From assembly GCA_039030715.1 (NCBI GenBank), contig JBCCDU010000011.1:9073-73072 (forward strand): a stretch of 64,000 nucleotides of DNA, given 5' to 3'. The stretch is from Thermohalobaculum sp039030715. Its GTDB lineage: Bacteria > Pseudomonadota > Alphaproteobacteria > Rhodobacterales > Rhodobacteraceae. Positions 54,905 to 63,242 of the stretch are shown piece after piece. Numbering within the stretch: position 1 is the first letter of the stretch; each line of letters opens with the position of its first letter. Under the pieces are notes generated by a model. That model had not been told where the DNA came from and searched no databases. It saw nothing but the letters and a program-made list of their open reading frames with translations. The position numbers were made by a program, and so were the translations under genes.

Positions 54905-56119
54905 ATGGACAACCCCCCTGCCCCACGCCATGATGCGGGCGCTCGCGCGGATACGGATGCGGATGATCGAGAGGGTGCGGTGGAGACGAGCAAGGCCCAG
55001 AAGTCTCTGAACCGGGTGCTGCTGATCGTCGGCGCGGTGGCAGTGGCCGAGTGGTGGATCCGCGTCACGCTGCAAATTAACGAGCGTGGCGACGACGCTT
55101 TCTTCATCGATTTTGTGGCCTTCTGGGCCGGGGCCAAGCTGGCGCTTCAGGGTCAGGCAATGGCTGTCTGGGACCAGGCCGCATTTGCGCTGGCGCAGGC
55201 AGCGCCCAGGGCCGAAGGCACGCAGATGCCATGGTTCTATCCACCGACATGGCAGATGGCGATGGTGCCATATGGCCTGCTGCCATTCTCGGTGGCTTGG
55301 GGGGTGTTCATCGTGATTTCGCTGGCGCTCTACATGCGTGCGCTTTGGCGGGTGAACCCTAGCGCATGGATCGGTCTGACCGTTTGCCCAACCGTGCTGC
55401 TGACGATGATGCTGGGGAACAACTCGGTCCTCTTCGCGGGATGTTTGGCCTTGGCGCTGAACCGGATGGGCCGGCTGCCGCGGAAAGGTGTGCTGTCGGG
55501 TCTGCTGATTGCAGCGCTCAGCATGAAACCCGGGCTCGGGCCGCTGATCCCCGTCGCACTGATGGCAGGCGGCAGGTGGCGCGTTATCCTCTGGGCAACG
55601 ATCGGGACGCTGACACTTGCGACGCTTGCGACACTGACCATGGGCATGGGGCATTGGCAGGCGTTTTTCGACGGCTTGGGCTTCGCTATCAACCGTGTCG
55701 TGCCGGGCAGCAAGGATGCAGCCGGCATGGTGAGCTGGTACGCCCTGGCACAGAACCTGGGGCTAGATGATGCCGCCATGGTGCTGCATCTGGCACTGCT
55801 CGCGGTTGCGGCGGTTTTGCTGGTGCTGGTCTGGCGCCGCGGCGCCGCGGCGTTCGATTGGGCAGCGGCGATGCTGATGATCGGCGTCGCGCTGACCAGC
55901 CCGCACGCTTTCCACTATGAATTGGTTTTCGCGATGGCTGGCTTTGCCTTCGCGTTGAGGGCGGGGCTCGATTGGGGCGGAAAGCTGATCCTCGCGCTGC
56001 TTTGGCTGGCGCCGCTGCAATTGCTGCTGCCGGTCCAGGTCTTGCCGACCGTTCTGATCGCCAGTCCGGTGGCGAGTGCCGCTTTCCTCTACTGCGCCTG
56101 GCGCGGCCTGCGTGCGTAG
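54905..56119 (+). CDS. GT87 family (DUF2029) membrane glycosyltransferase
   Basis: This 404-residue polytopic protein has about ten membrane helices and the DUF2029/GT87 layout: an N-terminal DFVAFWAGAKLALQG segment with the catalytic-type Asp, PWFYPPTWQMAMVPYGLLP, and LGNNSVLFAGCLALALNR, in which GN-Q-type positions are replaced by NNS. GT87 enzymes use polyprenyl-phosphate sugars on the periplasmic side, as in mycobacterial mannosyltransferases. The first about 35 residues are charged and cytoplasmic. It is divergent from rpsB and overlaps miaA by 8 bases. The acceptor is unknown. Confidence 0.87.
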   Translation: MDNPPAPRHDAGARADTDADDREGAVETSKAQKSLNRVLLIVGAVAVAEWWIRVTLQINERGDDAFFIDFVAFWAGAKLALQGQAMAVWDQAAFALAQAAPRAEGTQMPWFYPPTWQMAMVPYGLLPFSVAWGVFIVISLALYMRALWRVNPSAWIGLTVCPTVLLTMMLGNNSVLFAGCLALALNRMGRLPRKGVLSGLLIAALSMKPGLGPLIPVALMAGGRWRVILWATIGTLTLATLATLTMGMGHWQAFFDGLGFAINRVVPGSKDAAGMVSWYALAQNLGLDDAAMVLHLALLAVAAVLLVLVWRRGAAAFDWAAAMLMIGVALTSPHAFHYELVFAMAGFAFALRAGLDWGGKLILALLWLAPLQLLLPVQVLPTVLIASPVASAAFLYCAWRGLRA

Positions 56120-57011
56120 ACCCATACTGATCGCCGGACCGACCGCCAGCGGCAAGTCCGGTTTGGCGCTGAAGCTGGCAAAGGCACATGATGGCGTGAT
56201 CATCAACGCCGACAGCCAGCAGATCTTTCGCGACTGGCAGGTGCTGACCGCCCGCCCCAGCGAGACGGAAATGGCGCAGGCCCTTCATCGCCTCTATGGC
56301 CACGTGGCGCTCGACGCAACCTACTCCACCGGGCACTGGCTGCGCGAGGTCGTGGTGGAGTTGGAGCGGAGCCGCGAGGCTGGAAAGCGCCCGATCATCA
56401 CCGGAGGTACCGGACTATACTTCAAGGCACTGACCGAGGGTTTGGCGCCAATCCCGCCAACACCGCCGCAGATCCGGGCAGCAGGGGAGGCTTTGCTGTC
56501 CGAAATCAGCCTAACGGGACTGGTGACTCAACTAAAGGATCGGGATCCGGAGACAGCAGCACAGATCGACCTCGCCAACCCGATGCGGGTTCTGCGCGCC
56601 TGGGAAGTGCTGGAGACAACCGGCACCGGGCTGACCGCATGGCAGGCAAGGACGGACCCGCCGGTCTTGCCACTTGCAGACTGCACCGCTCTGGTCGTCG
56701 TGCCGGACCGCGAGGCGCTCTATGCCAACTGCGAGGCCCGCTTCGACCAGATGCTGGAAAACGGCGCTTTGGAGGAGGCGAAGAGGATCAAGGCAATGGC
56801 CCTGCCCGATGCCTCGCCCGGGCTGAAGGCCTTGGGCGCGCCAGAGCTGTTTGCCCATCTCGACGGCGAGATCTCTCTGAAGGAGGCCGCGACGCGCGCC
56901 AAGGCCGCCACGCGACGGTATGCCAAACGCCAATTGACCTGGGCCCGCAACCAGATGAGCAACTGGCCTCGCATCGATCCATCGGCGACACTGGATCTGA
57001 ATATCGTGTAA
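56112..57011 (+). CDS. miaA: tRNA dimethylallyltransferase
   Basis: MiaA adds dimethylallyl to A37 of tRNAs reading UNN codons. The 299-residue protein has the P-loop AGPTASGKSGLALKLA (residues 9-16 for the loop), INADSQQIFRDWQVLTARP, GGTGLYFKAL and the C-terminal ATRRYAKRQLTWARNQ. The start is GTG at 56112, overlapping the end of the GT87 gene; it gives the proper VRRPILIAGPTA N-terminus. Alternatives upstream lie inside the GT87 frame. Confidence 0.97.
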   Translation: MRRPILIAGPTASGKSGLALKLAKAHDGVIINADSQQIFRDWQVLTARPSETEMAQALHRLYGHVALDATYSTGHWLREVVVELERSREAGKRPIITGGTGLYFKALTEGLAPIPPTPPQIRAAGEALLSEISLTGLVTQLKDRDPETAAQIDLANPMRVLRAWEVLETTGTGLTAWQARTDPPVLPLADCTALVVVPDREALYANCEARFDQMLENGALEEAKRIKAMALPDASPGLKALGAPELFAHLDGEISLKEAATRAKAATRRYAKRQLTWARNQMSNWPRIDPSATLDLNIV

Positions 57012-57081
57012 CCGTCCAATGCTCGCCACATTGGCGAGATAAATCGCAGCCAACTGATACTGATCCTGCATGAGGACTCGC

Positions 57082-57777
57082 ATGAAATCGACCATCACCG
57101 CCGGTCTGCTGCTGGCGAGCCTGGCCACCCCGACGATGGCGGCCACGCTGTATTCCGAGACCTTCACCGGGCAGGAAGGCATCGGTGTTACCGGGCCTAT
57201 CACTGCGGGCAGCAACCCGGCCGTCTCGGGCGTGACGTGGAGCCTGGATGTGAGCGGAGCCAACTTGACCGCTGACGACGACTTTGCGCGGGTCGAGGAT
57301 GGCGCGTTCAGCGCACGCGACACCGATGGGATCGCGGTCTGGCTCTCACCAATCATCGACATCCTTGGCTTCACCGATCTGATGTTGTCGGCGGCGTTCA
57401 CCGAATCCGGCGATATCGAGGGTGGCTCTGGCACGAACACGGATTTCATCAATGCAGAGGTGTCGCTGGATGGCGGCAGCAGCTTCACCTTGCTGAGCAA
57501 TATCAATGGCTTCGGCTCGGAAACCTTCAGCCTGACCGGTGACACGCCTGATGACGGTGACTTCGATGCGACGACCCTGTCGACCTCGCTAGACAACGGC
57601 AGTGCGTTCCAGTTCCGCGTGTCCTTTGCCAACAGCGCGGCCAGCGAGCTTTTCACACTGGACGATGTGTTGCTCTCGGGCAGTCCGGTCAGCCAGGTGC
57701 CGTTGCCACCGGCAGCGCTGCTGCTGGGATCGGCGCTTCTGGGTCTCGGCCTATGGCGCCGCCGCCGGGCTATGTGA
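57082..57777 (+). CDS. VPLPA-CTERM sorting domain protein
   Basis: This 231-residue secreted protein has a signal peptide (MKSTITAGLLLASLATPTMA), a beta-rich Asp/Gly/Ser/Thr body and the tripartite C-terminal sorting tail (about 205-231): the VPLPP motif, a hydrophobic helix AALLLGSALLGLGLW and a basic end RRRRAM. VPLPA-CTERM is the PEP-CTERM variant recognised by an exosortase in Rhodobacteraceae and relatives; no exosortase is in the window. The body has no recognised domain, though the DDVLLSGSPV end is typical of these proteins. ATG at 57082 follows TGAGGACTCGC. Confidence 0.93.
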   Translation: MKSTITAGLLLASLATPTMAATLYSETFTGQEGIGVTGPITAGSNPAVSGVTWSLDVSGANLTADDDFARVEDGAFSARDTDGIAVWLSPIIDILGFTDLMLSAAFTESGDIEGGSGTNTDFINAEVSLDGGSSFTLLSNINGFGSETFSLTGDTPDDGDFDATTLSTSLDNGSAFQFRVSFANSAASELFTLDDVLLSGSPVSQVPLPPAALLLGSALLGLGLWRRRRAM

Positions 57778-57852
57778 AACCGCAGCAATCGCATTTGTTG
57801 CGCAGATGGCCCGATTTAGGAAAGTTTTTATCTCCGGGATCGGATTGAGGGC

Positions 57853-57880
57853 TTGACCATCCGGCCCCCTATGCTATCCA
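57853..57880 (+). promoter_or_regulatory. Candidate promoter of the ilvB leader
   Basis: TTGACC (57853-57858), 16 bases, then TATCCA (57875-57880) is the best sigma-70-like pair before the leader ORF. It would start transcription near 57888, about 20 bases ahead of the leader ATG. It is a weak match and unproven. Confidence 0.4.
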
Positions 57881-57908
57881 ACCGAGGTCGAAACGAAGGA
57901 AACGCGAC

Positions 57909-57941
57909 ATGTCGCAGCTTATCGTAGGTTGGGCGCGCTGA
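57909..57941 (+). CDS. Putative leader peptide of the ilvB attenuator
   Basis: A 10-codon ORF, MSQLIVGWAR and stop, follows an excellent ribosome site (GAAGGAAA, 57895-57902). It contains the codons CTT-ATC-GTA for Leu-Ile-Val in a row, the three end products of the pathway whose first gene is ilvB. An intrinsic terminator lies 38 bases after its stop, before ilvB. Such an order is the layout of amino acid attenuators, where ribosome pausing at scarce codons changes RNA folding. Only one codon of each amino acid is present, fewer than in classic leaders, so the assignment is inferred. Confidence 0.6.
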   Translation: MSQLIVGWAR

Positions 57942-57978
57942 GGCGGGGGGAACATTCCACCGGTCCGATGCGCGCATG

Positions 57979-58001
57979 AGCCCCTCACCGGGGCTTTTTT
58001 T
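57979..58001 (+). terminator. Intrinsic terminator/attenuator upstream of ilvB
   Basis: AGCCCC-TCACC-GGGGCT followed by seven T ends 44 bases before the ilvB ATG. The left arm (CCCC) can instead pair with the G-run GCGGGGGG at 57944-57950, and GCGCGC at 57933-57938 can pair with GCGCGC at 57970-57975. These give alternative folds expected of an attenuator. Confidence 0.88.
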
Positions 58002-58044
58002 ATGCCCGATCCACGCCACGCTGCCGTAATAAAGGAGAAGACCC

Positions 58045-59823
58045 ATGTCGGCCGATGGAACACCCGAAACCGCCGAGACAATCACCGGCGCCGAGATCGT
58101 CGTCAAAGCCCTGAAGGACCAGGGTGTCGGTGTGGTCTTCGGCTATCCCGGCGGCGCGGTGCTTCCAATTTATGACGAGATTTTCAAGCAGAACGATATT
58201 CGCCATATCCTGGTGCGCCACGAACAGGGCGCGACCCATATGGCGGAGGGTTATGCCCGTTCGACCGGAAAGCCCGGCGTTGTACTGGTGACCTCCGGCC
58301 CCGGCGCGACGAACGCGGTTACCGGCATGACCGACGCGCTGATGGATTCGATCCCGATGATCGTCCTGACCGGCCAGGTTCCCACCTTCATGATCGGCAA
58401 CGATGCCTTTCAGGAGGCCGATACGGTCGGCATCACGCGACCCTGTACGAAGCACAATTGGCTGGTGCGGGACACGAATGATCTGGCGAACACCATCCAC
58501 CAGGCGTTCCATGTGGCGACCCATGGGCGGCCGGGGCCTGTGCTGGTCGACATTCCAAAGGATGTGCAGTTTGCCTCGGGCAAATATGTCGAACCGCCGC
58601 AGGCCAAAACTGCGCATTACGCACCGCAAACCCGCGGCGCTGATGATGCGGTGCTAGCCGCCGTCAAGCTGATCGAGGACGCGGAACGCCCGATCCTCTA
58701 TTCCGGCGGCGGGGTGATCAACTCCGGACCCAAGGCCAGCCAATTGCTGCGGGAATTGGCAGCGGAGACAGGGTTCCCCGTCACTTCGACGCTTATGGGT
58801 CTGGGTGCCTATCCGGCATCCGGCGAGGCATGGCTGGGCATGCTGGGCATGCACGGCACCTACGAGGCGAATATGGCCATGCATGGTTGTGACGCCATGT
58901 TTTGCATCGCAGCACGCTTCGACGACCGGATCACGGGCCGAACGGACGCGTTCAGCCCCGACAGCCGCAAGGTGCATATCGACATCGACCCGTCCTCGAT
59001 CAACAAGAACATTCATGTCGAGACGCCGATCATCGGCGATGTCGGCACGGTGCTGGAGCAGATCATCGCCCTCTGGCGCGAGCGCGGCTCGAAGACCAAG
59101 GCGGACAAGGTCAACGGATGGTGGAACCAGATCACCGGCTGGCGGGCCGTCGATTGCCTGGGCTTCACCAATTCGGACAAGCTGATCAAGCCGCAATACG
59201 CCCTGCAGCGCCTGGAGGCGTTGACCAAGGGAATGGATCGCTACATCACCACCGAGGTCGGCCAGCACCAGATGTGGGCCGCGCAGTTCCTGGGCTTTGA
59301 CGATCCCAACCGCTGGATGACCTCCGGCGGGTTGGGCACGATGGGATATGGGCTGCCGGCCTCGATCGGCGTGCAGATCGCCCATCCAGACAGCCTGGTT
59401 ATCAACGTGGCTGGCGAGGCAAGCTGGCTGATGGTGATGCAGGAGATGTCGACCGCCGTCCAGTATCGCGCGCCAGTCAAGCAGTTCATCCTGAACAACG
59501 AGCGCCTGGGCATGGTCCGCCAGTGGCAGGAACTGCTGCATGGCGAGCGATATTCCTCCAGCTACTCCGAGGCTTTGCCGGACTTTGTGAAACTCGCAGA
59601 AGCATTCGGCTGCAAGGGCATCAAAATCGATGATCCGTCGGACCTGGATGAGGCGATTAAGGAAATGCTGGCCTATGACGGCCCAGTCATCTTCGACTGC
59701 ATGGTCGAGAAACACGCCAACTGCTTCCCGATGATTCCATCGGGCAAGGCCCATAACGAGATGCTTTTGGGCGAGGCGGAAACCCAAGGCGCCATCGGCG
59801 CGACCGGCGCAGTTCTGGTCTGA
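58045..59823 (+). CDS. ilvB: Acetolactate synthase large subunit
   Basis: AHAS makes acetolactate or acetohydroxybutyrate, the first common step of Val, Leu and Ile synthesis. The 592-residue ThDP enzyme has FGYPGGAVLPIYDE with the catalytic Glu in LVRHEQGATHMAEGYAR, the FAD region, and a C-terminal ThDP-Mg site read as VAGEASWLMVMQEMST. The canonical Gly-Asp-Gly-Ser is Gly-Glu-Ala-Ser here, which I recall in Roseobacter homologues. AAAGGAGAAGACCC precedes the ATG. A leader peptide and terminator lie upstream. The regulatory subunit ilvN is 850 bases away, behind an antisense gene. The symbol ilvI would also fit. Confidence 0.97.
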   Translation: MSADGTPETAETITGAEIVVKALKDQGVGVVFGYPGGAVLPIYDEIFKQNDIRHILVRHEQGATHMAEGYARSTGKPGVVLVTSGPGATNAVTGMTDALMDSIPMIVLTGQVPTFMIGNDAFQEADTVGITRPCTKHNWLVRDTNDLANTIHQAFHVATHGRPGPVLVDIPKDVQFASGKYVEPPQAKTAHYAPQTRGADDAVLAAVKLIEDAERPILYSGGGVINSGPKASQLLRELAAETGFPVTSTLMGLGAYPASGEAWLGMLGMHGTYEANMAMHGCDAMFCIAARFDDRITGRTDAFSPDSRKVHIDIDPSSINKNIHVETPIIGDVGTVLEQIIALWRERGSKTKADKVNGWWNQITGWRAVDCLGFTNSDKLIKPQYALQRLEALTKGMDRYITTEVGQHQMWAAQFLGFDDPNRWMTSGGLGTMGYGLPASIGVQIAHPDSLVINVAGEASWLMVMQEMSTAVQYRAPVKQFILNNERLGMVRQWQELLHGERYSSSYSEALPDFVKLAEAFGCKGIKIDDPSDLDEAIKEMLAYDGPVIFDCMVEKHANCFPMIPSGKAHNEMLLGEAETQGAIGATGAVLV

Positions 59824-59825
59824 TG

Positions 59826-60596
59826 TCAGCGTCCAAGGACCCGGCGCCATAACGCGCCGGGACCACGCCTGGGCGCGGCGTCCAGGCATCCTTCGGGTAG
59901 ATCGGAACAATGCTCCACAATGAAGTCTTGAAAACGCCGGTGCCATTCGGCGGATTGCTCGGCCGTCATCTCCGAGCGATGACGCTGCGCAAGCCCCTTG
60001 TTAAGATGGGTGTTGCGTCGTTCGATCCGCGCCACCGCCTCTCTCGCCGAGACATCTATGTCCAAATGCCGGGCAATTTTCGTCGCCGTGCCTTCGATAT
60101 CGAAAGCAACACGCTCGTAATTCAGCGTCAGGGCGCCCGGCATGGCCGCCCAGGCCCGAAAGCGCACGACATGATTGCCGATCCTGCGCTGCGCATCCTC
60201 GGGGGAGCCAATCGGGACACCGTTCACGACGCCCCAGTCACCGCCTTGCCGACCCATATCAATCATCGAAAGGGCGATGTCGCGCGGGTCGCGGCAAACC
60301 GCCTGAACCGCGATATCTCCTTTCGTCACCGCATCGGCCATCCCGTCCGGCGGTCGACCATGGGTTTTCAGGACCATCATGCGTCCTCGCCCGCGCGCAG
60401 CCGCGACCATCGCCTGCAGATCGATGTCGCGCCAGTTGGAAACAAAGTTGGTATGGCTGCCCTGCGCGTCCAGAAACTCGCCGTCGGGCGCTGGGGCGTG
60501 CCCTGCCTGACGCGCCACCTCGCGCGTGATCTGGAAAGCCAGCGTCGAACCGGACTTCGCCATCCCGAAACAGATATAGAGCGCGGGCAGTTGCAT
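59826..60596 (-). CDS. Sulfotransferase-like protein
   Basis: This 256-residue protein has the PAPS-dependent sulfotransferase pattern. The 5'-phosphosulfate loop reads FGMAKSGSTLAFQ (about residues 10-22), with Lys-Ser-Gly-Ser-Thr in place, and the 3'-phosphate motif is CRDPRDIALSM (about 100-110). A His in LKTHG may serve as the catalytic base. It has no signal peptide or membrane helix. The acceptor is unknown. It lies antisense between ilvB and ilvN, ending 2 bases after the ilvB stop. ATG at 60596 is chosen over GTG one codon upstream. Confidence 0.8.
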   Translation of the reverse strand: MQLPALYICFGMAKSGSTLAFQITREVARQAGHAPAPDGEFLDAQGSHTNFVSNWRDIDLQAMVAAARGRGRMMVLKTHGRPPDGMADAVTKGDIAVQAVCRDPRDIALSMIDMGRQGGDWGVVNGVPIGSPEDAQRRIGNHVVRFRAWAAMPGALTLNYERVAFDIEGTATKIARHLDIDVSAREAVARIERRNTHLNKGLAQRHRSEMTAEQSAEWHRRFQDFIVEHCSDLPEGCLDAAPRRGPGALWRRVLGR

Positions 60597-60672
60597 CACG
60601 CGTTCTCAACCCTTCCAACTCTTGCAGCACACGCATCGGCACCGTAGAACCGGCCGAGCCACGGAGAAACCC

Positions 60673-61245
60673 ATGACATCTCTTTCTCTCAAACCTGGCA
60701 GCTCACGCAAGAGCGCCTACAACCTGCGCAATCCAATCAAGGAAGGCGAGGAGCGCCATACCCTCAGCGTGCTGGTGGATAACGAACCGGGCGTGCTGGC
60801 GCGCACCATCGGGCTGTTCTCGGGCCGGGGCTACAATATCGAAAGCCTGACAGTGGCCGAAACCGACCATGACGGGCATCTCTCGCGTATCACCATCGTG
60901 ACGACCGGGACACCCGCCGTGATTCAACAGATCCATCACCAGTTGGAGCGCATGGTGCCGGTCCACATGGTCACCGACCTTACCGTCGAGGGCGCGCATG
61001 TGGAACGGGAGCTGGCGCTGATCAAAGTCTCCTCCACCGGCGACAACCGGCTGGAGGCTATGCGCCTGGCCGAGATTATGCATGCCCGGGTGGTCGACGT
61101 GACGCTCGGCAGTTTCATCTTCGAGATTTCCGAGGTCAGCGAACAGATCGATGCGATGATCGAGCTGATGCGCCCGCTTGGTCTGGTGGAGGTCGCGCGC
61201 ACCGGCGTGGCAGCGCTCTCTCGCGGTGCCGAGGGCATGACCTGA
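60673..61245 (+). CDS. ilvN: Acetolactate synthase small subunit
   Basis: This is the regulatory subunit of AHAS, binding valine for feedback control. The 190-residue protein has an N-terminal ACT domain (HTLSVLVDNEPGVLARTIGLFSGRGYNIESL, here at about 29-59, with the effector-site GVLAR) and a C-terminal ALS_ss domain. GGAGAAACCC precedes the ATG. It is separated from ilvB by the antisense sulfotransferase gene and must have its own promoter in the 76-base gap or depend on long read-through. Its stop overlaps the lipoprotein start by one base. ilvH is an equivalent symbol. Confidence 0.97.
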   Translation: MTSLSLKPGSSRKSAYNLRNPIKEGEERHTLSVLVDNEPGVLARTIGLFSGRGYNIESLTVAETDHDGHLSRITIVTTGTPAVIQQIHHQLERMVPVHMVTDLTVEGAHVERELALIKVSSTGDNRLEAMRLAEIMHARVVDVTLGSFIFEISEVSEQIDAMIELMRPLGLVEVARTGVAALSRGAEGMT

Positions 61246-61862
61246 TGATAGCGCCCCGCGTCTCGACAGCAGCGTTGGTCGTTCTGTCGATCCTGCTGGC
61301 GGGATGCGCGGCACCTGACCAGTCTGCCGAACCGAAGACCGCCGCACCAGCGGTAGGGGATGAAACCGTGCTTGCACTGCCGACGCCAGAGACCGGCGTG
61401 CAGGCCGGTGGCGGAGCAACGGCCCCAGACACTCAGTTGGGCCTCGATGAACAGGAACAACAGATCGCGCTGGCGGCCGACCGTGCGCCGCATATCTATA
61501 TGGTCCTGCAGCAGGATGGCAGCCGCCCGGTTTCAGTGATCTTCGCCATCGACGAAAGCCGGGACGGCACACCGGAAGACGACGCCGCGATCCGCCTGAC
61601 GCCGGAAGATGGCGATTGCAACGCGCAGGGGCTTCGCCGCTATAATTTCCCGGAAGATGTGCGTGGAAGCCCGATTTTCAGCGGTGATGAGCTGCTGCGC
61701 GGTGTAGACCCGGAACAACTGCCCGCCTTCCTTGCGATCTCGGTCACCGACGAGATGCTGCGCCAAAATCTGGTGACAGACCGCGAGAAAACCCGCGCGC
61801 ACAACATCTGCACCCGCAAGATGTGGGAGGCTCAACTGGCCAATCCCGCGACACAGGGCTGA
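61245..61862 (+). CDS. Hypothetical lipoprotein
   Basis: This 205-residue protein has a lipoprotein signal (SILLAGC, with Cys21 as the lipidation site), a disordered Ala/Pro/Thr-rich stretch (about 24-70) and a folded C-terminal part with two Cys (DGDCNAQG and HNICTRKM) that may pair. The residue after Cys is Ala, with no inner-membrane retention Asp, so an outer membrane location is likely. I recognise no domain. It overlaps ilvN (TGATG) and is followed by the enolase-superfamily gene after 4 bases, so the three are probably co-transcribed, without an obvious functional reason. Confidence 0.82.
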   Translation: MIAPRVSTAALVVLSILLAGCAAPDQSAEPKTAAPAVGDETVLALPTPETGVQAGGGATAPDTQLGLDEQEQQIALAADRAPHIYMVLQQDGSRPVSVIFAIDESRDGTPEDDAAIRLTPEDGDCNAQGLRRYNFPEDVRGSPIFSGDELLRGVDPEQLPAFLAISVTDEMLRQNLVTDREKTRAHNICTRKMWEAQLANPATQG

Positions 61863-61866
61863 CACC

Positions 61867-62988
61867 ATGGAAATCACAGGGATCCGCGTCTATCGTGCCG
61901 ATCTGCCGCTGACCGAAGGCTTCTACGCCTGGTCGACGCAGTCCTTTACGGCCTTCGATACGACCGTGGTGGCGATCGACACGGACGAAGGCATTACCGG
62001 TTATGGCGAGACATGCCCACTGGGCCCCGCCTATCTGCCCGCCTATCCGCAAGGCGCGAGAACCGGTATCGCGACCATGGCGGAGCACCTCATCGGGTGG
62101 GATCCAACTGCGCTTGACGTGATCAACGCCCGCATGGACGAGGTGATGAAGGGCCATCCCTATGCCAAATCCGCCATCGACATGGCTTGCTGGGACATCC
62201 ACGGGAAAGCGACGGGCCTAGCGGTTTCTCATCTGCTGGGCGGGCAGGCTCAGGAGAAAGTGAAACTTTTCAAAGTAGTGACGCGGGCCGATCCCGGCGC
62301 CATGGCGGAGCGCCTGCAAGAGTACCAGGCCGACGGGTTCACGCAGTTCCAGGTGAAGGTGGGTGAGGACCCAGCACGCGACATCGACCGCATGCGCCGT
62401 TGCGCGGAGGTGATGCGCGCGGGCGAAGTGATGGATGCCGACGCCAATACCGGTTGGCGCCAACATGACGCCTTGCGTATCGCCCATGCGATGGAAACGC
62501 TGCAGGAGCGCCATCCCGAGATCGGAATCTATCTCGAACAACCCTGCATCAGCTACGCCGAATGTTTGGCAGTGCGCCGCAGCACGCGACTGCCGCTGGT
62601 GCTCGACGAGGTAATGACCGATCCGGATGCATTGATCTGCGGCGCGACCGACCGCGCCATGGATCTGGTCAACCTCAAGATCAATCGAATGGGCGGTCTG
62701 ACCCGCGCACGTCAGATGCGCGACCTATGCCTGCATTTCGGGATCGCCATGACCATCGAGGACAGCTGGGGCGGCGAAATCGCAACCTCGGCCATTGCCC
62801 ATCTGGCTGCCAGCACACCTGCGAGCCATCACTGGCAAAGTTCCGCATTTCACGCCTATCACGACGTGGCCATCGCCTCGGGCGCGCCGGAGATCGAGGA
62901 CGGGTGGATGCGCCCTTCGACTACGCCAGGCTTGGGTGTCGAGCCGGACTTTTCGGTTTTGGGAAGCCCGGTCTTTGTTCAACACTGA
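61867..62988 (+). CDS. Enolase-superfamily racemase/dehydratase (hydroxyproline type?)
   Basis: This 373-residue mandelate racemase/muconate lactonizing family protein has all three metal ligands: MDADANTGW (Asp), IYLEQPC (Glu) and LVLDEVMTD (Asp). One acid/base Lys is in QFQVKVGEDP, and a second basic position may be the Lys of NLKINRMGG. The pattern resembles cis-3-hydroxy-L-proline dehydratases and 4-hydroxyproline betaine 2-epimerases known from marine Rhodobacteraceae such as Pelagibaca and Labrenzia; which of these is undecided. It follows the lipoprotein by 4 bases and precedes ilvC by 254. Confidence 0.85.
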   Translation: MEITGIRVYRADLPLTEGFYAWSTQSFTAFDTTVVAIDTDEGITGYGETCPLGPAYLPAYPQGARTGIATMAEHLIGWDPTALDVINARMDEVMKGHPYAKSAIDMACWDIHGKATGLAVSHLLGGQAQEKVKLFKVVTRADPGAMAERLQEYQADGFTQFQVKVGEDPARDIDRMRRCAEVMRAGEVMDADANTGWRQHDALRIAHAMETLQERHPEIGIYLEQPCISYAECLAVRRSTRLPLVLDEVMTDPDALICGATDRAMDLVNLKINRMGGLTRARQMRDLCLHFGIAMTIEDSWGGEIATSAIAHLAASTPASHHWQSSAFHAYHDVAIASGAPEIEDGWMRPSTTPGLGVEPDFSVLGSPVFVQH

Positions 62989-63008
62989 AGGCTGGTTGGG
63001 TTTCCAGC

Positions 63009-63029
63009 GTGCGCCCCTGCGGGGCACAC
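63009..63029 (+). terminator. Hairpin after the enolase-superfamily gene
   Basis: GTG-c-GCCCC-TGC-GGGGC-a-CAC forms an 8-bp stem with one mismatch about 20 bases after the stop. No U run follows, so termination is uncertain. Confidence 0.4.
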
Positions 63030-63034
63030 GACTG

Positions 63035-63094
63035 CCCACCCGCCCAGCCAAGACAATCAGTCGGCACGAGACAGGCGAGGCCCGGGCGGGTGGG
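63035..63094. repeat. Long-range 11-bp inverted repeat upstream of ilvC
   Basis: CCCACCCGCCC (63035-63045) and GGGCGGGTGGG (63084-63094) are perfect complements separated by 38 bases, in the 254-base gap before ilvC. The arms would form a very stable stem. No leader peptide rich in branched-chain codons or U run follows, so its role is unknown. Confidence 0.55.
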
Positions 63095-63242
63095 TGACCG
63101 TGGCGCGCAGCGCCGCAGGAAGACCCGGCCGGACCTCGCAGAAGACCATGCCGTACCGCTTGCCTTGCGTGCCCCGCTCGTCTAGGCAGGCGCGGATCAA
63201 AATCGAGGGGGAAACCCCGGGACAGGTAAGGAGAGGGCGGAG

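Noticed and set aside
58654..59946. 430-codon minus-strand open frame
   Set aside because: Shadow of ilvB; no motif.
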